DNA of 64,000 bases from the NCBI RefSeq assembly GCF_003390395.1, contig NZ_QUOV01000001.1, positions 2,728,001 through 2,792,000 of the forward strand, in the 5' to 3' direction. This DNA is from Thalassotalea euphylliae. Its GTDB lineage: Bacteria > Pseudomonadota > Gammaproteobacteria > Enterobacterales > Alteromonadaceae. This document shows, one piece after another, positions 42,320 to 51,758 of the stretch (position 1 is its first letter; every line of letters starts with the position of its first letter). The position numbers and the translations under genes were made by a program. Below the pieces are notes generated by a model. That model had not been told where the DNA came from. It ran no database searches and was given only the letters and a program-made list of their open reading frames with translations.

Positions 42320-42679
42320 ATGAAAAAATTATTACTAGTTTCTACCATCACAGCTTTAACTTTGACGTCTGTGGTTACTGCACCAAAAGCCAACGCAAAT
42401 GACATTGCACAAAGTGTATGTGAATACGTGGCAGCTGATGACAAAAAACGCATGCGTTCATTCTTAAAGACGAATAAATTAAAAGTACGCAGTATTTTTT
42501 CTGGTATTCAATGTAATGGTCAGAACTTGTTGGAGTTTGCCGTAGCGAAAAATTCTGTAAAAACAGGTTCGATGATGATTAAAAAATTATCTAAGAAAGT
42601 TGTTTCTGCAAATTTAAATTCTCTACAGGCAGGATCGCAACCTTTAGTGGATGCTGCTAACGCTCGCGTTAGTAGTTAA
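42320..42679 (+). CDS. Secreted DUF3718-family protein
   Basis: The 119-residue protein starts MKKLLLVSTITALTLTSVVT, a signal peptide cleaved near ANA (about residue 27). The mature part, ANDIAQSVCEYVAADDKKRM then LKVRSIFSGIQCNGQNLLEFA, matches DUF3718, a small periplasmic or secreted family of Alteromonadales and vibrios. Two Cys could form a disulfide. AAGG lies upstream of ATG at 42320; a longer frame from 42233 would run through the leader and lacks a ribosome site. The c-di-GMP riboswitch lies 240 bases upstream, so expression should follow c-di-GMP level. Molecular function is unknown. Confidence 0.85.
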   Translation: MKKLLLVSTITALTLTSVVTAPKANANDIAQSVCEYVAADDKKRMRSFLKTNKLKVRSIFSGIQCNGQNLLEFAVAKNSVKTGSMMIKKLSKKVVSANLNSLQAGSQPLVDAANARVSS

Positions 42680-42743
42680 TTATTAACTGGTAGACACTAG
42701 TAATAATGTTTTGCTAGTTGATAATTCTTATGTCGCTAAAACG

Positions 42744-42774
42744 AAAAAGCCAGCTTAACCGCTGGCTTTTTTTT
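42744..42774 (+). terminator. Terminator of the DUF3718 gene
   Basis: AAAAAGCCAGC, loop TTAACC and GCTGGC are followed by eight T residues, 65 bases past the stop. Confidence 0.88.
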
Positions 42775-42826
42775 CGCTAAGCTAATAGTTAGTGATTCGC
42801 CGTACTTGCAAGGAAGCTCAACGTTA

Positions 42827-43993
42827 ATGACGCCAAAGAAAACTTATAAAGGTAGTAAAACAGCTTTACTCTTAACTGGTGGAGGCGCACGCGCAGCCTA
42901 CCAAGTAGGTGTACTCTCGGCTATCGCGAAATTTATCCCGCGCAATCACGGCATACCTTTTCCGATCCTTTGTGGCACATCAGCTGGAGCAATTAATACC
43001 ACTGCGCTCGCCTGTTATGCCTCGTGCTTTCACCTCGGCGTAAAAAAGCTGGAGTGGATATGGAAAAACTTATCGTGCGATCGTATTTATCGCACCAATA
43101 CAGCAGCCGTTTTTAACAATATATTTTCCGGCTTTGCTGCAGGATTTCAGGCAGACTATGCGCTTAAAAGACCGCGTAGCCTACTTGACAACGCGCCACT
43201 GCGCCAGCTGCTCAATCAGGTTATCGATTTTAAGCGCATCGACCTTAATATAAAAAACCACTACTTATCATCGCTATCGATTACAGCATCAAGCTATAGC
43301 AGTGGTGATTCGATGACATTTTATCAGTCAGCCAGATCTATCGAGCCATGGGTCAGAGCAAAGCGACTCAGTCAACGATGCCAAATTGACAGCGAACATT
43401 TAATGGCATCTGCTGCAATTCCGTTAGTTTTTCCTTCAGTAAAAATACGCCATCAACACTATGGCGACGGCTCAATTCATCAGTTATCACCACTCAGTCC
43501 CCCTATTCACCTAGGGGCAAAACGTATTTTCATCATAGGTGTCGAACAACCTAAACAACCAATTCACCCAATGGAAAACAACCCTCACCCGCCAACATTA
43601 GCCACGGTCGCTGGCCATATGCTTGACTCGGTGTTTTCAGATACACTGCAAAGTGATCTTGAGCGAATGAACCGGATGAATGCCACGCTAGCACTAATCG
43701 ACCCCAAAGTTCGTGCGAAAAAAAGTGGCTTGCAACAAATTGGCAGTTTTTTAATTAACCCAAGCCACGACTTTAATGCCCTAGCCAGCGAGTATTATGA
43801 ATACCTGCCGGTTGGTGTTCGTTTGATGCTAAGAAGTGTTGGTGTAAAAAATGACCCTGAATCGAGCTTATTGAGTTATCTGTTATTTGATAAACATTAT
43901 TGCGGAGAATTGATCAAACTCGGCTTTAATGATGCCATGGCACAAGAGCAAGAAATTAGAAGCTTTTTAGCCTTAACTAATGAAATAGAGTAA
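42827..43993 (+). CDS. Patatin-like phospholipase
   Basis: The patatin fold motifs are all present: the glycine-rich oxyanion loop LLTGGGARAAYQVGVL, the nucleophile elbow GTSAGAIN (Ser) and the DGS motif in HYGDGSIHQLSP, giving a Ser-Asp dyad. It would hydrolyse acyl esters of membrane or storage lipids. Bacterial cytoplasmic patatins of this length (388 aa) are mostly of unknown substrate. The C-terminal half (FLINPSHDFNALASEYYEYLP) matches the DUF3336-free, RssA-unlike longer group. No signal peptide. The start at 42827 (MTPKKTYKGSK) is behind AGGA; a TTG seven codons earlier is in frame. It stands alone after a strong terminator. Confidence 0.88.
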   Translation: MTPKKTYKGSKTALLLTGGGARAAYQVGVLSAIAKFIPRNHGIPFPILCGTSAGAINTTALACYASCFHLGVKKLEWIWKNLSCDRIYRTNTAAVFNNIFSGFAAGFQADYALKRPRSLLDNAPLRQLLNQVIDFKRIDLNIKNHYLSSLSITASSYSSGDSMTFYQSARSIEPWVRAKRLSQRCQIDSEHLMASAAIPLVFPSVKIRHQHYGDGSIHQLSPLSPPIHLGAKRIFIIGVEQPKQPIHPMENNPHPPTLATVAGHMLDSVFSDTLQSDLERMNRMNATLALIDPKVRAKKSGLQQIGSFLINPSHDFNALASEYYEYLPVGVRLMLRSVGVKNDPESSLLSYLLFDKHYCGELIKLGFNDAMAQEQEIRSFLALTNEIE

Positions 43994-44009
43994 CTTAATG
44001 GAATAGCTT

Positions 44010-44447
44010 TTAGCTGCTCACCTGCGTTACGCCTTTTTTCAAAATAATGTTACCGTATTTTCGTGTTTCTCCGGTCATTACTACGGCAAATGCTTGCTCT
44101 GCCCGCTGATAAAAGGCAAATCGTTCAGCTTTAGCAATACTAGCATGATCCGGTTGATGCTGGCTTAGCTTCGCTTGATAGTCTTGTTCAACTTGCGGGT
44201 CAGCACTATCGCCCGCGACCACTTGCATCATCACTGCTGGCGATTCCACATATTGATCGAGCTGCATTAATGGTAATATCGCATCCAGTAAATCAGCCAC
44301 TTTTAAGCCGTCAGCTCGAATAACCTTCTGGTTAAAGCTATGGCCAGGAAAATGCGCATCAGCGAGGACAATTTCATCGCCATGCCCCATCTGATAAAGC
44401 GCGAATAACAGCTCAGGGCTGATCAGTGGGCTAATGTTATTAAGCAT
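44010..44447 (-). CDS. fucU: L-fucose mutarotase (RbsD/FucU family)
   Basis: FucU speeds interconversion of the alpha and beta anomers of L-fucose, and the family also accepts related pyranoses. Motifs include [18 protein letters not shown] with the active-site His, and the C-terminal [10 protein letters not shown]. Length (145 aa) is typical. Its start overlaps the stop of the GH172 gene by one base, so it is coupled to it. This placement suggests that the glycosidase product is the mutarotase substrate. An aldose dehydrogenase that would use one anomer is encoded at 56016. Confidence 0.92.
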   Translation of the reverse strand: MLNNISPLISPELLFALYQMGHGDEIVLADAHFPGHSFNQKVIRADGLKVADLLDAILPLMQLDQYVESPAVMMQVVAGDSADPQVEQDYQAKLSQHQPDHASIAKAERFAFYQRAEQAFAVVMTGETRKYGNIILKKGVTQVSS

Positions 44448-45577
44448 TAGTTCACCTCCAAAAAGTCTCGATGTGGCAATTCAGGAAATGCCTTACTTGG
44501 CAAGGTTTGGTACCAGAACGACACTGATGAAATATCGTCTTGTAGTGGTAAGTACCTGCGCTGCTCAACATCGCCGCCCCAGTTGCCAAAATCACGCCAG
44601 CCAAGCGCTTGAATATCAACGCTTAACTTTTGCTCAAAGCGAATAGGATCAGGAATATGCCAGCGATACATACCAAATCTATGCTGCGATTTATACACGC
44701 CATCTGGTCGTTGAACTTCCGGCACGCCGGCATAGGCGGTGGTGTACTCGGTATAAGCATTAGGGTGGCCTTTCACTGCCGTGCCAATGTCATAATTATA
44801 TGAGCCTAAAAAGTAATCCTCGGTACCTGTGCCACAAATGGTTGGAAACTCGCTATCATCATCAATATAGAATTTGATTTCACCTTCACCCCACCAGCCG
44901 TTATTGTTAACCCCCCAGGTCATATAAGTACCTACATATTGACCTTGGCCTTCAACACCATCTAATAGTGTATGTAACCCTTTATATGGCACAGGGTTAG
45001 TGCGGCGAAACTGGGCGTGGAAATAAGCACAATCTTCTGGCACGTTTGTTTCGGTGTAATTAATTTGGTAGTAAACCACCAATTTTTGTAGCGGGTCGCG
45101 ATTCTCAATAGTGATTTTTGCGCTCTTTTGATAAGGCATTTCCCAGAAGCAATTAAACGCTAAACCTGGGTTAACCGTAACAGGCAGTGATGAGACATGG
45201 GCATAGTCTTCCAGCCCACAACAGAAAAAGTCCCCTAACGGCACTTCTACTGACGGATGAGCTTGATCGTCCCAATACATGCGCAAGATAAGATCACGCT
45301 TTTTCGGGCCAAGTGTCGTCATCCATATTTGCTGAATCGCGCCACCAGTTTTGATATCAGCTAAGGTAAAAGTGTCACCCGGTGCCACTTCAACACACGG
45401 CGATATTTTCCAGCCTTGCCCTAAATCTCGTCCCGGCCCGGCTCCCATGCCTTCAGTTGCCATGCCGCCTTTGCCTGGCTCGCCAGTAAAGTTTTCTGCG
45501 GAAATTGAACGGGATTTTGCTTTCGATAAACGAGATAAATTGCCTAGGTTCATCCCCAAACCATTAAAACCTGTCAT
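44447..45577 (-). CDS. Glycoside hydrolase family 172 (DUF2961) enzyme
   Basis: The 376-residue protein matches DUF2961, now CAZy family GH172. Characteristic stretches are [56 protein letters not shown] and [16 protein letters not shown]. The acidic residues in the last two (Glu231/Glu233 and Glu253) are candidates for catalysis. Known GH172 activities are on alpha-D-fructofuranosides and alpha-D-arabinofuranosides, in a trimer or hexamer. There is no signal peptide, so it should act in the cytoplasm on imported oligosaccharide or glycoside. It is joined to fucU and follows a GPH symporter gene. Substrate is inferred, not shown. Confidence 0.88.
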   Translation of the reverse strand: MTGFNGLGMNLGNLSRLSKAKSRSISAENFTGEPGKGGMATEGMGAGPGRDLGQGWKISPCVEVAPGDTFTLADIKTGGAIQQIWMTTLGPKKRDLILRMYWDDQAHPSVEVPLGDFFCCGLEDYAHVSSLPVTVNPGLAFNCFWEMPYQKSAKITIENRDPLQKLVVYYQINYTETNVPEDCAYFHAQFRRTNPVPYKGLHTLLDGVEGQGQYVGTYMTWGVNNNGWWGEGEIKFYIDDDSEFPTICGTGTEDYFLGSYNYDIGTAVKGHPNAYTEYTTAYAGVPEVQRPDGVYKSQHRFGMYRWHIPDPIRFEQKLSVDIQALGWRDFGNWGGDVEQRRYLPLQDDISSVSFWYQTLPSKAFPELPHRDFLEVN

Positions 45578-45708
45578 AACTACATTCTCTTTTTGGATTA
45601 GCTTTGTATATTCAATTCTTATTTAATGCGTTTTATTATTTTTTGGTCATTTATTTTCATATCAGATCATGCAGAGCTTCAGCTTATACGACGGCCCCAA
45701 AGAGAGCA

Positions 45709-47067
45709 TCACGCTTGTTCTGCTCTCATCAGCTGCAAACGCTCAGCATTATCTTTTACTACTTCTGCAGTAAGCTTCATGCGATGTAATACGAATGCGG
45801 TTAGTACAAAACCAATGGCAGGAACTATGGTGAATGTCAGTAATATACCGTCGACTGTTTCACCACTTTGATCTACACCGCCACTTTGGTAACCGTGAAT
45901 AGCCAATAGGTAAGTTGCTAGCGCGCCACCAATGGCAAGCCCAACTTTTAATGCGAAAAGCGTAAATGAAGAAATCAGACCATCTAAGCGGCGGTTTTGT
46001 TCGAGCTCACCGTAATCAGTGACTTCTGCCATGGTTGAGAAAATAAGTGGTGCCATCATTTGATTGAAAAAGCCGACGAAAAACTGCACAACCATTATTA
46101 CCACCAACTGATTGGCTGGGATGAAATAAGTTCCTGTAGAGAGCAAGGCGCTTAACAAACACAAAAACACCCAAGCCTGCTTTTTACACATCAATTGCGT
46201 TAACTTGTTTGCCAGAGCACTACCCAACATACCGCCAATCATCCAAAGCGATAAAAACAACGAGACCATAGCTGCTGCGTTTTCTGCATAGTAGGTTAAG
46301 TAATATACGCCTGTTGTTGCTTTTACCGTTTGAGCTGTCACCATCACGAACACTGCGAGTCCGAGCAGTCGCCACTGATCATTACTAAATACCCGTTTAA
46401 TGTCCGTTTTAAAGTTTCTTGAACCGTTGTTTACGGGCTTAACTCGCTCTTTTGTCGAACCCACACAAATCACAAATAGCACGACGGAAAGCACTGCCAT
46501 CACCATCATTGCCTGCTGATAACCTAGTGCTTTATCGCCTGCGCCAAGATAATCAGCTAACGGTATAACCCCAGCAGTAACAATCAAACCACCACCTGTC
46601 GCGGCGACAAAACGATAAGAATTTAGCGATACGCGCTCATTTGGGCATGAGGTCATCACACTACCAAGCGCGAAATAAGGAATATTGGTGGCAGTAAATA
46701 GCATCATTAATACTGCGTAGGTGACATAAGCGTAGAGAGTTTTACCATCAAGGCTAAGATCTGGCACAGTAAATACAAGGACAGAAGCTAGCGCGTAAGG
46801 TATACAAAGAAATAACAAGAAAGGACGGTATTTACCCCAGCGCGACTGATTGCGGTCAACAATGATTCCCATCACAGGATCGGTTATCGCATCAAAAATC
46901 CGAACAAATAAGAAAATTGCAGTTACCGTTGCCGCATCTAAGCCATATACATCGGTATAATAAAAGGCGAGTAATAATACAACGGACTGGTAAACAAAAT
47001 TACCCGCCATATCCCCTAAGCTAAAACCAACCTTTTCCCCTACAGATAACTTGTGTACACCATGCAT
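45709..47067 (-). CDS. GPH-family sugar:cation symporter
   Basis: A 12-TM carrier of the glycoside-pentoside-hexuronide family in the inner membrane. It begins LSVGEKVGFSLGDMAGNFVY, the GPH start, and has ITDPVMGIIVDRNQSRWGKYRPF, the conserved loop 2-3 cation and substrate motif, and YGELEQNRRLDG in the central loop. Start at 47067 (MHGVHKLS) is behind AAAGGTGG; a TTG two codons earlier is in frame. GPH carriers import free sugars or glycosides, which fits the cytoplasmic GH172 and FucU encoded directly downstream in the same direction. Length about 452 aa. Confidence 0.9.
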   Translation of the reverse strand: MHGVHKLSVGEKVGFSLGDMAGNFVYQSVVLLLAFYYTDVYGLDAATVTAIFLFVRIFDAITDPVMGIIVDRNQSRWGKYRPFLLFLCIPYALASVLVFTVPDLSLDGKTLYAYVTYAVLMMLFTATNIPYFALGSVMTSCPNERVSLNSYRFVAATGGGLIVTAGVIPLADYLGAGDKALGYQQAMMVMAVLSVVLFVICVGSTKERVKPVNNGSRNFKTDIKRVFSNDQWRLLGLAVFVMVTAQTVKATTGVYYLTYYAENAAAMVSLFLSLWMIGGMLGSALANKLTQLMCKKQAWVFLCLLSALLSTGTYFIPANQLVVIMVVQFFVGFFNQMMAPLIFSTMAEVTDYGELEQNRRLDGLISSFTLFALKVGLAIGGALATYLLAIHGYQSGGVDQSGETVDGILLTFTIVPAIGFVLTAFVLHRMKLTAEVVKDNAERLQLMRAEQA

Positions 47068-47212
47068 CCACAACCACCTTTAATATCATTTTATTATTAT
47101 ATTTTTTATATACTTAACAAGTGAGCAAATATGATTTACTGATCTTTATCACATCATTGTATGGTGATAAATTCAACACCGACCACTTACTTTGCTTCTA
47201 TTTTTGCTTCAA

Positions 47213-47240
47213 ATAAAAAGCCGGAGCAAAATGCTCCGGT
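47213..47240 (-). terminator. Terminator of the TonB receptor gene
   Basis: On the minus strand CCGGAGCA, loop TTT and TGCTCCGG are followed by CTTTTTATTT, 16 bases past the receptor stop. Confidence 0.88.
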
Positions 47241-47255
47241 ATTAGCTTAGAACTG

Positions 47256-50102
47256 TTAGAAATTTCCTCTTACGCCAAGCGCAAAACGGGTTCCAACATG
47301 AGAAGTTGAATAGTAGCGTTTTTGGCCTGCGGGCAAGATTTGGAATACATCCTGATCTTCATCGGTTAGATTGATGGCATTCACAAAGACAGTGAAGTTC
47401 TCATTGATGTCATAACTAGCCGATGCATCTAATTGAGCATAGTCATCATTAAACAGCTGCCCACCGATACCTATTGCACTAGGCTCTACTAAATAATCGC
47501 TGCGACTGCTGTAAGATAAGCGTGCTTGAAACTCGTCAGCTTCGTAGTAAGCCGTCAAGTTGTAGCTTACTTCCGACACCCCCGGAAAATCGATATCTTC
47601 ACCCGTTGCTTCAAACTCTGCAGAGTTTTCAGTCAATGTTAGGTTGGCGATATAACCAAAACCAGATTCAAACGCGTGTTGGTAACCAAACTCTAGACCT
47701 GTCACCTGCGCTTCACCTTGGTTGTCTGGCAAACTAATTTGGTCAACAGCAATTGGTGCTCGAGTACCGTCGAGCTCAACACCTACCGCTCGGATCGGCT
47801 GTCCAGCTACTTGACTCACATTGTTATTAGTTACATTAGCAATAAAATCTTCAATTTCTTTGTGGAACAAGCCTAGGTAAACAGCACTACTTGGTGCAAA
47901 ATACCACTCTAAGCCCAAGTCATAGTTATCTGATTCATAAGGTTTTAATGCTGGGTTACCACCTGAAAGTGATACGGCAAAGTTATCACCATTTAGATTA
48001 GTTGAAGAGTTTGCATTAATACTAAACGCAGGTGCTAACGCATTGAAGGTTGGGCGTGTTAGCGATTTATTTGCCGCAACACGCAAGAACAAGTCATCAC
48101 TTAACTCAAAGCGCAAGTTCATGCTCGGCAATACATTGGTATAGGTATCGTCAAACTCAATTGGCGTTGCTGCCCCCGTAGTTAAACTATCAAAAACTGT
48201 TGTATCCATACCACCAGCATCTGTGATAACAAATTCCGCATCAGACCCCATAACCGTTTGCTGGGTCATTACAATACGCACGCCAATGTCACCCACAAAT
48301 GACACATCACCTAGTTCACCGTCTAGATTCAGCTGAGCGTAACCCGCGTATGTTTCTTCTTCCACTTCAAAAGAACCGAATGGATCAGCTGTTAATGCTG
48401 GTACCGTCCCCGCTGCAAAAGCAGCGCGTGCGGCAGCGTTATCTGGGAAAACCAGCGAATTGAAAGCAAAATTGGAGCGCCACATACCATCGAGGAAATC
48501 ACTCGCCCCTTGGTTAAAGCTGCCAACATCCGCTAGGGTGATGTTTTCGCCCGCCACACCGATGCCGTTACCATTAGAGGCGCGGTCAATTTTCTTTTCA
48601 CGCATGCGCAACCTAGCCCCCATTTCAATGCTTGAGATAAAGTCATGATCAATGTCACGAGTGGCATCAAACTGCAAAGCAATCTCTTCATCTTCATTGG
48701 TTGCAAAGCGGTCATCAAATACAGAAATAACATAGTTAGCAGGGTTGCCAAGATCAGCACTAGCACCCTCACCTATATTGGTTTGGGCAATATCAAAGCC
48801 GCCTTGATTTATCGTGGTATTGAAGGCAAATGAACCATTGTTGGCATCGATTCGTACGCGGTCAAAGGTATTGTCACCTTCTGCTTTAGAGTAGCTTAAA
48901 TCCGTGGTTAGCTCCCAAGCACCTAAGCTCTTTTTGTAGTTTAAGCCGATTGAGAACAAATCATCTTCGTAGTCTTGTAAATCGGTTGTTAGCTCTGGGC
49001 GAAGTGAGGTTGGATGACTAAAAAACGTACCGTCTTCAACCAAATTCCCCACTTGCACACTGCCATCCAAGTTGACAACAGCACCTGCATTAGCTAAATC
49101 ACCGTCAAAGATAATGGGTAGAAAAATCAGGTTTTGATGACTCTCTTCCACTTCGCGCTTACTGTAAAGTAGATCTAAAGTTAGGTCAGAGTCATTTGAC
49201 GCCCACTGCAAAGTCGCCATGGCAGTAATACGCTCACGATCTTCTTCATAAGCTTCTGCGTTATTCGACAACGGGAAAGGCACATCATTCGGACTAGCAT
49301 CACCAACACCATCATTATTGGTATCTAATTGATTGCTAATACCAAATGAAGGGAACCAACCAAAGGTGCGTGAAAAGTCTTCGCGAATTGAGCGCTCAGA
49401 ATAGGCAATAGAACCAAGAAAACCAAAGCTTTCATCGTCATTTACCCAGCTATATAGGCCAGATAGCGCAGGGTCTGTCTCTTCATTAAAGTCGCGATAA
49501 TTCGCAGTGACCGAACCAACAAATTTGTTGCCAGTAGAAAGCGGTTTAGCGGTATGCAAGTTAACTGAACCACCGATCCCACCTTCTACTTGGTTAGCAG
49601 AAAATGACTTGTGCACTTCTAAGCGGTTAATTACTTCCGACGGGAGAATATCAAAATTCGCAGCACGACCAGTACTGGTGACAGCATTACCGTTGAAAAT
49701 GGGGTCAACGGTTTCTGTCGCATTCAATAATGAGCGGCCATTGACTGTGCCGCGCACAAAATCTGGGCCTAAGCCACGAATAGAAACAAAGTCACCTTCA
49801 CCACGACTACGTTGAATAGACACCCCCGTGACACGTTGTAATGCTTCGGCTACGTTATTATCAGGCAACTTACCAACATCTTCGGCACTAATAGCGTCAA
49901 CAAAACCTGTTGCGTTTTGTTTTACATTTAAAGCGCGATCTAAACTACCGCGAATACCTCGAATTTCGATCACTTCAACGTCGTCAGTATCAGCTTCAGA
50001 CTCATTTGACTGTTGTGCATAGGCGTTGCTTGAAGCAAACGCGGTCATGCCCATTAGCACCAACGAAATAGCTTCACTCACTTTATTCTTGCGAATTGCC
50101 AT
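47256..50102 (-). CDS. TonB-dependent receptor (Xanthomonas/Caulobacter sugar type)
   Basis: This 948-residue outer-membrane active transporter has a signal peptide (about residues 1-29, ending NAYA) and a TonB-box-like VEVIEIRGIR stretch. The plug domain reads VGKLPDNNVAEALQRVTGVSIQR and SIRGLGPDFVRGTVNGR. A 22-strand barrel ends in the usual terminal Phe (GVRGNF). The plug sequence is typical of the TIGR01782 subfamily, often found with carbohydrate loci. No SusD-like partner is present, as expected outside Bacteroidetes. It is flanked by the IclR regulator and the symporter operon, so it likely imports the oligosaccharide that this locus degrades. A terminator lies just after it. Confidence 0.92.
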   Translation of the reverse strand: MAIRKNKVSEAISLVLMGMTAFASSNAYAQQSNESEADTDDVEVIEIRGIRGSLDRALNVKQNATGFVDAISAEDVGKLPDNNVAEALQRVTGVSIQRSRGEGDFVSIRGLGPDFVRGTVNGRSLLNATETVDPIFNGNAVTSTGRAANFDILPSEVINRLEVHKSFSANQVEGGIGGSVNLHTAKPLSTGNKFVGSVTANYRDFNEETDPALSGLYSWVNDDESFGFLGSIAYSERSIREDFSRTFGWFPSFGISNQLDTNNDGVGDASPNDVPFPLSNNAEAYEEDRERITAMATLQWASNDSDLTLDLLYSKREVEESHQNLIFLPIIFDGDLANAGAVVNLDGSVQVGNLVEDGTFFSHPTSLRPELTTDLQDYEDDLFSIGLNYKKSLGAWELTTDLSYSKAEGDNTFDRVRIDANNGSFAFNTTINQGGFDIAQTNIGEGASADLGNPANYVISVFDDRFATNEDEEIALQFDATRDIDHDFISSIEMGARLRMREKKIDRASNGNGIGVAGENITLADVGSFNQGASDFLDGMWRSNFAFNSLVFPDNAAARAAFAAGTVPALTADPFGSFEVEEETYAGYAQLNLDGELGDVSFVGDIGVRIVMTQQTVMGSDAEFVITDAGGMDTTVFDSLTTGAATPIEFDDTYTNVLPSMNLRFELSDDLFLRVAANKSLTRPTFNALAPAFSINANSSTNLNGDNFAVSLSGGNPALKPYESDNYDLGLEWYFAPSSAVYLGLFHKEIEDFIANVTNNNVSQVAGQPIRAVGVELDGTRAPIAVDQISLPDNQGEAQVTGLEFGYQHAFESGFGYIANLTLTENSAEFEATGEDIDFPGVSEVSYNLTAYYEADEFQARLSYSSRSDYLVEPSAIGIGGQLFNDDYAQLDASASYDINENFTVFVNAINLTDEDQDVFQILPAGQKRYYSTSHVGTRFALGVRGNF

Positions 50103-50495
50103 GTTACTTCCCCGTTTTCTACTTGTTGTATGTAATTTTGTATATCTAGTTTAATTTTATATTTTTTGTAAATGTAAAAATAATTTTCACATCTAAAAAC
50201 CTACAACCTAATGCTTACCTCGTCAACCAAGAAAGTGTAAAAAACCACCAGTTATTTATTTAACGTAATGTTTTATATGAAAATATTTGTTATCAAAAAG
50301 ACAGAAATAGAACCTTAGACAGGTTTTTCATAGCATCATGTGCATCTTGAAAGCGTACAGGCAAGCCACTAGCGGATGTGCCTAACATGTTGAAAGGCCA
50401 CGTTTAACAACAACTGATATCGCGTTAATGGTCATCCAGCATGATGTGACAGCTAATGCTGTAAACACGAGGTTATTACTAGCCTTGGCGATATA
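50103..50495. other. Promoter region of the TonB receptor gene
   Basis: This 393-base AT-rich gap follows the iclR gene and precedes the receptor, both on the minus strand. ATATCTAGTTTAATTTTATA at 50141-50160 has outer bases like the palindrome at 51340. No gene or confident promoter is seen. Its independent terminator implies that the receptor has its own promoter here. Confidence 0.4.
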
Positions 50496-51269
50496 CTAAT
50501 CGCTGCTGGTATAGCCTAACTGCTGAGAAATACTGGCTGCCGCTTGGGCAATGTAGGATTTGGATTCTTCCAATGTGATTGGGTGGGAGCCGTCAATGTA
50601 ATCAACGAATGGCACAACGAGCGCAGCTAAAATATCACCAGAGCTATCAAAAACAGGGTAACCAATATCCATCACGCCCTGCACTTGGCGGCTGCGGATC
50701 GCTTCATGACCTGCTTTTACAATTTGCGATGAGATATTGGCAAAGCCTTCGATATCAGGCTTTGGGTGATGTTCAGGAATACTTTCCATCATAAATTCAA
50801 ATTTCTCAGCACTGGCGTAAGAGAGTAACACATGACCGGAGCAAGTATTCATCAGTGGTGCCGTTGCCCCCAAACGAACACTGAAGGTTCGAGATGATGG
50901 CGAGTCTTGCTGTGCAACAACATGGCCATGGCCATCAAAGAAAGTGACTAAATGGCAAGACTGTTCAATGGCAAAGGCCAAACGTTTAAGCACTGGCCCT
51001 GCAACACTAGTTAAGCGTTTAACTGGTGGGTAGCGATTCGCCAGGCCAAATAATTTAAGCGATAAACGGTAACGATCAGAACCCTCACTGGTCTCCACGT
51101 AGCCGCGTTGCTCCAGCACCATCAACATACGAAACAACTCACCAACCGATTTATCTAGCTTTTCGGTAATTTGAGTAACTTTTAGCCCTTCTGCTTCTTG
51201 AGCAAGAAGTTCGATGATATCTAGCCCTTTTTCTAACGCTGGTGCTGAGTACTGTTTCTTCGCTGCCAT
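50496..51269 (-). CDS. IclR-family transcriptional regulator
   Basis: An N-terminal winged HTH (APALEKGLDIIELLAQEAEGLKVTQI, LFRMLMVLEQRGYVE) is followed by the IclR effector domain with VRLGATAPLMNTCSGHVLLSY and the Gly/Ser-rich pocket. Members sense small carboxylates or sugar-acid intermediates, commonly 2-keto-3-deoxy acids as in KdgR. It is divergent from the dehydratase gene and flanked by the sugar uptake genes, so it most likely represses the whole locus. An AT palindrome (51340-51360) in the divergent promoter is a candidate operator. Length 257 aa. Confidence 0.92.
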   Translation of the reverse strand: MAAKKQYSAPALEKGLDIIELLAQEAEGLKVTQITEKLDKSVGELFRMLMVLEQRGYVETSEGSDRYRLSLKLFGLANRYPPVKRLTSVAGPVLKRLAFAIEQSCHLVTFFDGHGHVVAQQDSPSSRTFSVRLGATAPLMNTCSGHVLLSYASAEKFEFMMESIPEHHPKPDIEGFANISSQIVKAGHEAIRSRQVQGVMDIGYPVFDSSGDILAALVVPFVDYIDGSHPITLEESKSYIAQAAASISQQLGYTSSD

Positions 51270-51339
51270 AGTGCTTACCGCCTGAGTTCTTGTAGTTTTT
51301 ATTATCGTCGAAGATATCTGAGCACTAGGGTGATTTCAA

Positions 51340-51360
51340 ATATAAAACTAAAATTTATAT
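51340..51360. promoter_or_regulatory. Candidate IclR operator
   Basis: ATATAAA, seven bases, TTTATAT form a perfect 7-7-7 inverted repeat between iclR and the dehydratase genes. It is AT-rich and could arise by chance, so the call rests on symmetry and position. A related, less symmetrical ATAT-flanked sequence occurs upstream of the TonB receptor. Confidence 0.4.
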
Positions 51361-51460
51361 TGACACTGATTAAATTTCGCCCTAATTTCATATTTAAAAT
51401 TAATTTTTATATTTAAATGCGTGACACGTTTCACGCTCAACTTTGGGGTTAAGAGCGCTA

Positions 51461-51757
51461 ATGCAAACAAAATTTGTACGAGTAAATGCAAACGACAATG
51501 TGGTGATTTGCTGCCAACGCATTAGTGCAGGTGAGCAAGTCACCATTGGTGAGCAGCAGTTCACTATGACAACGACTATCGAAGTTGGTCACAAAGTCGC
51601 AAGCCAAGCGATTGGGCTCGGCGAAAAGATTATTCGCTACGGCGTACCTATCGGCTCCGCAACTACCGACATAGAGTTTGGCGAGCATGTTCATCTGCAC
51701 AATATGAAAAGCGATTACATTCCCAGCCACACGCGACAATCAAGAGTGGGAGAATAA
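51461..51757 (+). CDS. UxaA-family dehydratase, small (SAF domain) subunit
   Basis: The 98-residue protein is the SAF-like N-terminal domain of altronate/galactarate-type dehydratases: NANDNVVICCQRISAGEQV, EVGHKVASQAIGLGEKIIRYG and PIGSATTDIEFGEHVHLHNM. The conserved His in GHK and GEHVH lie in the active site region of the family. It ends one base before the large subunit begins, so the two form one enzyme split in two chains. ATG 51461 is chosen over an upstream TTG. It opens the operon transcribed away from iclR. Confidence 0.9.
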   Translation: MQTKFVRVNANDNVVICCQRISAGEQVTIGEQQFTMTTTIEVGHKVASQAIGLGEKIIRYGVPIGSATTDIEFGEHVHLHNMKSDYIPSHTRQSRVGE

Positions 51758-51758
51758 G

